DNA from: Hydractinia symbiolongicarpus | Taxonomy: Eukaryota > Cnidaria > Hydrozoa > Anthoathecata > Hydractiniidae | Reading direction: 5' to 3' | DNA: 64,000 nucleotides | Assembly (NCBI RefSeq): GCF_029227915.1 | Contig: NC_079880.1 | Coordinates: forward strand, 29,259,501 to 29,323,500 | Part shown: piece after piece, positions 59,043 through 64,000 of the stretch | Layout: every line of letters begins with the position of its first letter | Numbering within the stretch: position 1 is the first letter of the stretch | Translations under genes and position numbers: made by a program | Notes under the pieces: generated by a model | The model's database searches: none | What the model saw: the letters and a program-made list of their open reading frames with translations, nothing else | What the model was told of the DNA's origin: nothing

Positions 59043-61740
59043 TCATTAAGCGTCCCATCAAAAATGAAAACATTTCTGAAAACTACAAGTCTCATGCGTT
59101 TTAGTGGTGAAAAAATAATTTAAAAAATCGTTCGGAAAATGACTTTACTCCCTGGGTACTTTCTTTGTATACTTTTGACTATACGGGCCGAGTCCGGGAT
59201 TTACGGGAAGTCGCGGGTTTTCGTTTGCCGGCGTTTAAACTTCTTTTATTCAGCGTCTCATCAAAAATGAAAACAAGTTTGAAGACTACAAGTCTCATGC
59301 GTTTTAGTGGTGAAAAAATAATTTAAAATATCGTTCGGGAAATGAGTTTACTCCCTGGGTACTTTCTTTGTATACTTTTGACTATACGGGCGAAGCCCGG
59401 GATTAACGGGAAATCGCGGATTTTCGTTTGCCGGCGATTAAAATTCTTTTGTTCAGCGTCTCATCAAAAATGAAAACATTTTTGAAAACTACAAGTCTCA
59501 TGCGTTTTAGTGGTGGAAAAATAATTTAAAAAATCGTTCGGGAAATGAGTTTACTCCCTGGGTACTTTCTTTGTATACTTTTGATTATACGGGCCGAGTG
59601 CGGGGTTTACGGGAAATGGCGGGTTTTCGTTTGCCGGCGATTAAACTTCTTTTATTCAGCGTCTCATCAAAAATAAAAACATTTTTGAAAACTACAAGTC
59701 TCATGCGTTTTTGTGGTGAAAAATTAATTTAAAAAATTGTTCGGGAAATGAGTTTACTCCCTGGGTACTTTCTTTGTATACTTTTGACTATACGGGCGAA
59801 GCCCGGGATTAACGGGAAATCGCGGGTTTTCGTTTGCCGGCGATTAAACTTCTTTTATTCAGCGTCTCATCAAAAATAAAAAAAACATTTTTGAAAACTA
59901 CAAGTCTCATGCGTTTTAGTGGTGAAAAGATAAGTTAAAAAATCGTTTTGGAAATGAGTTTACTCACAGGGTACTTTCTTTGTATACATTCGACTATACG
60001 GGCGAAGCCCGGGATTTACGGGAAATCGCGGGTTTTCGTTTTCCGGCGATTAAACCACTTTCATTTAGCGTCCCATCAAAAATGAAAACATTTCCGAAAA
60101 CTACAAGTCTCATGCGTTTTAGTGGTGAAAAAATAATTTAAAAAATCGTTCGGGAAATGAGTTTACTCCCTGGGTACTTTCTTTGTATACTTTTGACTAT
60201 ACGGGCCGAGTCCGGGATTTACGGGAAGTCGCGGGTTTTCGTTTGCCGGCGTTTAAACTTCTTTTATTCAGCGTCTCATCAAAAATGAAAACAAGTTTGA
60301 AGACTACAAGTCTCATGCGTTTTAGTGGTGAAAAAATAATTTAAAATATCGTTCGGAAAATGAGTTTACTCCCTGGGTACTTTCTTTGTATACTTTTGAC
60401 TATACGGGCGAAGCCCGGGATTAACGGTAAATCGCGGATTTTCGTTTGCCGGCGATTAAAATTCTTTTGTTCAGCGTATCATCAAAAATGAAAACATTTT
60501 TGAAAACTACAAGTCTCATGCGTTTTAGTGGTGAAAAAATAATTTAAAAAATCGTTCGGGAAATGAGTTTACTCCCTGGGTACTTTCTTTGTATACTTTT
60601 GATTATACGGGCCGAGTCCGGGGTTTACGGGAAATGGCGGGTTTTCGTTTGCCGGCGATTAAACTTCTTTTATTCAGCGTCTCATCAAAAATAAAAACAT
60701 TTTTGAAAACTACAAGTCTCATGCGTTTTTGTGGTGAAAAATTAATTTAAAAAATTGTTCGGGAAATGAGTTTACTCCCTGGGTACTTTCTTTGTATACT
60801 TTTGACTATACGGGCGAAGCCCGGGATTAAAGGGAAATCGCGGGTTTTCGTTTGCCGGCGATTAAACTTCTTTTATTCAGCGTCTCATCAAAAATAAAAA
60901 AAACATTTTTGAAAACTACAAGTCTCATGCGTTTTAGTGGTGAAAAGATAAGTTAAAAAATCGTTTTGGAAATGAGTTTACTCACAGGGTACTTTCTTTG
61001 TATACATTCGACTATACGGGCGAAGCCCCGGATTTACGGGAAATCGCGGGTTTTCGTTTTCCGGCTATTAAACCACTTTCATTTAGCGTCCCATCAAAAA
61101 TGAAAACATTTCCGAAAACTACAAGTCTCATGCGTTTTAGTGGTGAAAAAATAATTTAAAAAATCGTTCGGGAAATGAGTTTACTCCCTGGGTACTTTCT
61201 TTGTATACTTTTGACTATACGGGCCGAGTCCGGGATTTACGGGAAGTCGCGGGTTTTCGTTTGCCGGCGTTTAAACTTCTTTTATTCAGCGTCTCATCAA
61301 AAATGAAAACAAGTTTAAAGACTACAAGTCTCATGCGTTTTAGTGGTGAAAAAATAATTTAAAATATCGTTCGGGAAATGAGTTTACTCCCTGGGTACTT
61401 TCTTTGTATACTTTTGACTATACGGGCGAAGCCCGGGATTAACGGGAAATCGCGGATTTTCGTTTGCCGGCGATTAAAATTCTTTTGTTCAGCGTATCAT
61501 CAAAAATGAAAACATTTTTGAAAACTACAAGTCTCATGCGTTTTAGTGGTGAAAAAATAATTTAAAAAATCGTTCGGGAAATGAGTTTACTCCCTGGGTA
61601 CTTTCTTTGTATACTTTTGATTATACGGGCCGAGTCCGGGGTTTACGGGAAATGGCGGGTTTTCGTTTGCCGGCGATTAAACTTCTTTTATTCAGCGTCT
61701 CATCAAAAATAAAAACATTTTTGAAAACTACAAGTCTCAT
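59043..61740 (+). repeat. 1018-bp 5-monomer higher-order repeat, about 2.7 copies
   Basis: TCATT(A/T)AGCGTCCCATC lies at 59043, 60061 and 61079, exactly 1018 bp apart. Five classes follow in order: GTCCCATC; GGCGTTTAAAC with AAACAAGTTTGAAG; GATTAACGGG with TAAAATTC; GATTATACGGG with TTTTTGTGGTG; and GATTAACGGG with the A8 insertion. The 3-bp A-run insertion accounts for 1018 in place of 1015. Copies 2 and 3 share private changes (CATTTAGCG, TTTCCGAAAAC, GCGTATCATC). The same five classes in the same order occur in the 17-mer near 50880-51400. Confidence 0.85.
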
Positions 61741-61749
61741 GCGTTTTAG

Positions 61750-62688
61750 TGGTGAGAAAATAATTTAAAAAATCGTTCGGAAAATGAATTTACTTCTTGG
61801 GTACTTTCTTTGCATACTTTTGACTTTACGGGCCGAGTCCGGGATTTACGGGAAATCGAGGGTTTTTGTTTGATTTAAAAAATCGTTAAAAAAACGTTCG
61901 GAAAATGAGTTTACTCCCTGGGTACTTTCTTTGTATACTTTTGACTATACGGGCCGATTCCGGGATTTACGGGAAATCGCGGGTTTTCGTTTGCCGGCGA
62001 TTAAACATTTTTTATTCGGTGTCTCATCAAAAATGAAAACATTTCTGAAAACTACAAGTCTCATGCGTTTTAATGGTGAAAAGATAATTTAAAAAATCGT
62101 TTTGGAAATAAGTTTACTCACAGGGTACTTTCTTTGTATACATTCGACTATACGGGCCAAGTCCGGGATGTACGGGAAATTGCGGGTTTTCCTTTGCCGG
62201 CGATTAAACCACTTTTATTAAGCTTCTTATCAAAAATGAAAACATTTCTGAAAACTACAATTCTCATGCCTTTTAGTGATGAAAAAATAATTTAAAAAAT
62301 CGTTTGGGAAATGAGTTTACTCCCTGGGTACTTTCTTTGTATACTTTTGACTATACGGGTCGAGTCCGGGATTTACGGGAAATCGCGGGTTTTCGTTTGC
62401 CGGCGATTAAACTTCTTTTATTCAGGGTCTCATCAAAAATGAAAACATTTTTAAAAACTACAAGTCTCATGGGCTTTAGTGGTGAAATAATAATTTAAAA
62501 AATCGTTTGGGAAATGAGTTTACTCCCTGGGTACTTTCTTTGTATACTTTTGACTATACGGGCCGAGTCCGGGATTCATGGGAAATCGCAGGTTTTCGTT
62601 TGCCGGCGATTAAACTTCTTTTATTCAGCGTCTCATCAAAAATGAAAACATTTTTGAAAACTACAAGTTTTATGCGTTTTAGTGGTGA
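61750..62688 (+). repeat. Marker segment B, copy 2
   Basis: Partner of 5168-6105 at an offset of about 56583 bp, in the same orientation. It has private changes: GAATTTACTTCTTGGG, CCGATTCCGGG, AAACATTTTTTATTCGG, AAGCTTCTTATC and CTCATGCCTTTTAG. Confidence 0.7.
61786..61906 (+). repeat. Short monomer, 121 bp, fourth location
   Basis: Same compound event as at 5202, with one A/T fewer (ATCGTTAAAAAAACGTTCGG). Being inside segment B copy 2, it pairs with the copy at 5202-5323. Confidence 0.85.
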
Positions 62689-64000
62689 AAAAATAACTTA
62701 AAAAATCGTTCTGGAAGTGAGTTTACTCACAGGGTACTTTCTTTGTATACATTCGACTATACGGGCCGAGTCCGGGATTTACGGGAAATCGCAGGTTTTC
62801 GTTTGCCGGCGATTAAACTTCTTTTATTCAGCGTCTCATCAAAAATAAAACATTTTTGAAAACTACAAGTCTCATGCGTTTTAGTGGTGAAAAAATAATT
62901 TAAAAAATCGTTCGTGAAATGAGTTTACTCCCTTGGTAATTTCTTTGTATACTTTTGATTATACGGGCCAAGCCCGGGATTTACGGGAAATCGCGGGTTT
63001 TTGTTTGCCAGCGATTAAACTTCTTTTATTCAGCGTCTCATCAAAAATAAAAACATTTTTGAAAACTACAAGTCTCATGCGTTTTTGTGGTGAAAAATTA
63101 ATTTAAAAAATCGTTCTGGAAGTGAGTTTACTCACAGGGTACTTTCTTTGTATACATTCGACTATACGCGCCAAGCCCGGGATTAACGGGAAATCGCGGG
63201 TTTTCGTTTGCCGGCGATTAAACTTCTTTTATTCAGCGTCTCATCAAAAATAAAAAAAACATTTTTGAAAACTACAAGTCTCACGCATTTTAGTGGTGAA
63301 AAGATAAGTTAAAAAATCGTTTTGGAAATGAGTTTACTTACAGGGTACTTTCTTTGTATACATTCGACTATACGGGCGAAGCCCGGGATTTACGGGAAAT
63401 CGCGGGTTTTCGTTTTCCGGCGATTAAACCACTTTCATTAAGCGTCCCATCAAAAATGAAAACATTTCTGAAAACTACAAGTCTCATGCGTTTTAGTGGT
63501 GAAAAAATAATTTAAAAAATCGTTCGGGAAATGAGTTTACTCCCTGGGTACTTTCTTTGTATACGTTTGACTATACGGGCCGAGTCCGGGATTTACGGGA
63601 AGTCGCGGGTTTTCGTTTGCCGGCGTTTAAACTTCTTTTATTCAGCGTCTCATCAAAAATGAAAACAAGTTTGAAGACTACAAGTCTCATGCGTTTTAGT
63701 GGTGAAAAAATAATTTAAAATATCGTTCGGGAAATGAGTTTACTCCCTGGGTACTTTCTTTGTATACTTTTGACTATACGGGCGAAGCCCGGGATTAACG
63801 GGAAATGGCGGGTTTTCGTTTGCCGGCGATTAAACTTCTTTTATTCAGCGTCTCATCAAAAATAAAAACATTTTTGAAAACTACAAGTCTCATGCGTTTT
63901 TGTGGTGAAAAATTAATTTAAAAAATTGTTCGGGAAATGAGTTTACTCCCTGGGTACTTTCTTTGTATACTTTTGACTATACGGGCGAAGCCCGGGATTA
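62689..64000 (+). repeat. Mixed monomers to the window end
   Basis: 62700-63010 has the AAATAAAACATTTT and CCCTTGGTAATTTC monomers also seen at 6860-7000 and 25740-25860. 63100-63780 returns to the five classes of the 1018-bp repeat, but at about 63785-63910 a GATTAACGGG core is joined to the TTTTTGTGGTG tail within one monomer, so one monomer has been lost there. The array runs on beyond base 64000. Confidence 0.65.

Larger units (their letters stand above)
1..64000 (+). repeat. Uninterrupted 203-bp tandem satellite array, about 315 monomers
   Basis: Every line of the window contains the same monomer. Landmarks in order are AAAAAATCGTTCGGGAAATG, GAGTTTACTCCCTGGGTAC, TTTCTTTGTATAC, ACGGGCCGAGTCCGGGATT, TACGGGAAATCGCGGG, TTTTCGTTTGCCGGCGATT, AAACTTCTTTTATTCAGCG, TCTCATCAAAAATG, GAAAACATTTTTGAAAAC, TACAAGTCTCATGCG and TTTTAGTGGTG. 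Neighbouring copies lie 203 bp apart (for example frames starting at 62304 and 62507). All copies read in the same direction; I saw no inverted monomer. Divergence is mostly point changes plus a few short indels. There is no flanking unique DNA and no insertion. Such arrays are typical of centromeric or other constitutive heterochromatin; which one applies here cannot be told from sequence alone. I do not recognise the family. Confidence 0.98.

Noticed and set aside
1-64000. CRISPR array
   Set aside because: The repeat is 203 bp without unique spacers; variation is spread over the whole monomer.
1-64000. LTR retrotransposon or other mobile element with long repeats
   Set aside because: No primer-binding site, polypurine tract, terminal repeat pair, target duplication or polymerase-like frame was seen; the only repetition is the satellite itself.
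1-64000. Ribosomal intergenic spacer or 5S rDNA array
   Set aside because: No rRNA or 5S-like sequence, and no A-box, IE or C-box type internal promoter, occurs in any monomer.

Overview
The window is one uninterrupted tandem satellite array. From base 1 to base 64000 it consists of a monomer of about 203 bp, roughly 315 copies, all head to tail in one orientation. Both ends fall inside a monomer, so the array continues past the window on both sides. I found no gene, no RNA gene, no CRISPR, no transposon insertion and no unrelated DNA. Short open frames of 62-125 codons occur on both strands, but they are the monomer read in frame. Since 203 is not a multiple of 3, each monomer shifts the frame, so I do not call them genes.

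This is eukaryotic heterochromatin: centromeric, pericentromeric or subtelomeric satellite. I do not recognise the family by name. Oligo-A and CAAAA-type tracts, a roughly nucleosome-plus-linker monomer length and nested higher-order repeats (HORs) would suit a plant, but that is a low-confidence guess. The hand-derived consensus is about 38% GC and has two parts: a GC-rich core (phases about 61-115, about 58% GC, most of the CpGs, two of three dyad symmetries) and an AT-rich remainder (about 30% GC). Phase 1 is defined here as the first A of AAAAAATCG; a reference copy is 5711-5913.

The real content is how variant monomers are arranged. Layout: 1-2074 is a 5/6-monomer pattern, repeated almost unchanged at 10485-12558; 2075-5160 is mixed with a local 3-monomer repeat; 5168-6105 is a marker segment that recurs near the far end (about 61750-62688); 6110-8160 holds relatives of the 21-30 kb repeats; 8162-10190 is a 1016-bp 5-mer twice; 13236-17535 is a segment repeated at a 2843-bp offset; 20121-25790 has a 6-mer then three apparently identical 1488-bp units; 25829-30560 is a 4-mer then a 1421/1422-bp 7-mer; 30560-34550 is mixed; 34555-44225 is a roughly 12-monomer (2.4 kb) unit with deleted versions; 43738-46630 is a 1015-bp 5-mer; 47941-54840 is a 3450-bp 17-mer twice; 54695-58190 is a 1748-bp unit twice; 59043-61740 is a 1018-bp 5-mer; 62689-64000 is mixed.

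A few non-standard monomers (68, 122, 137 and 188 bp, a +4 bp copy with a telomere-like TTAGGGTTAG, and a TATACTATAA variant) act as recombination scars and allow the duplications to be ordered. All identities and offsets were read by eye and need a dot plot for confirmation.
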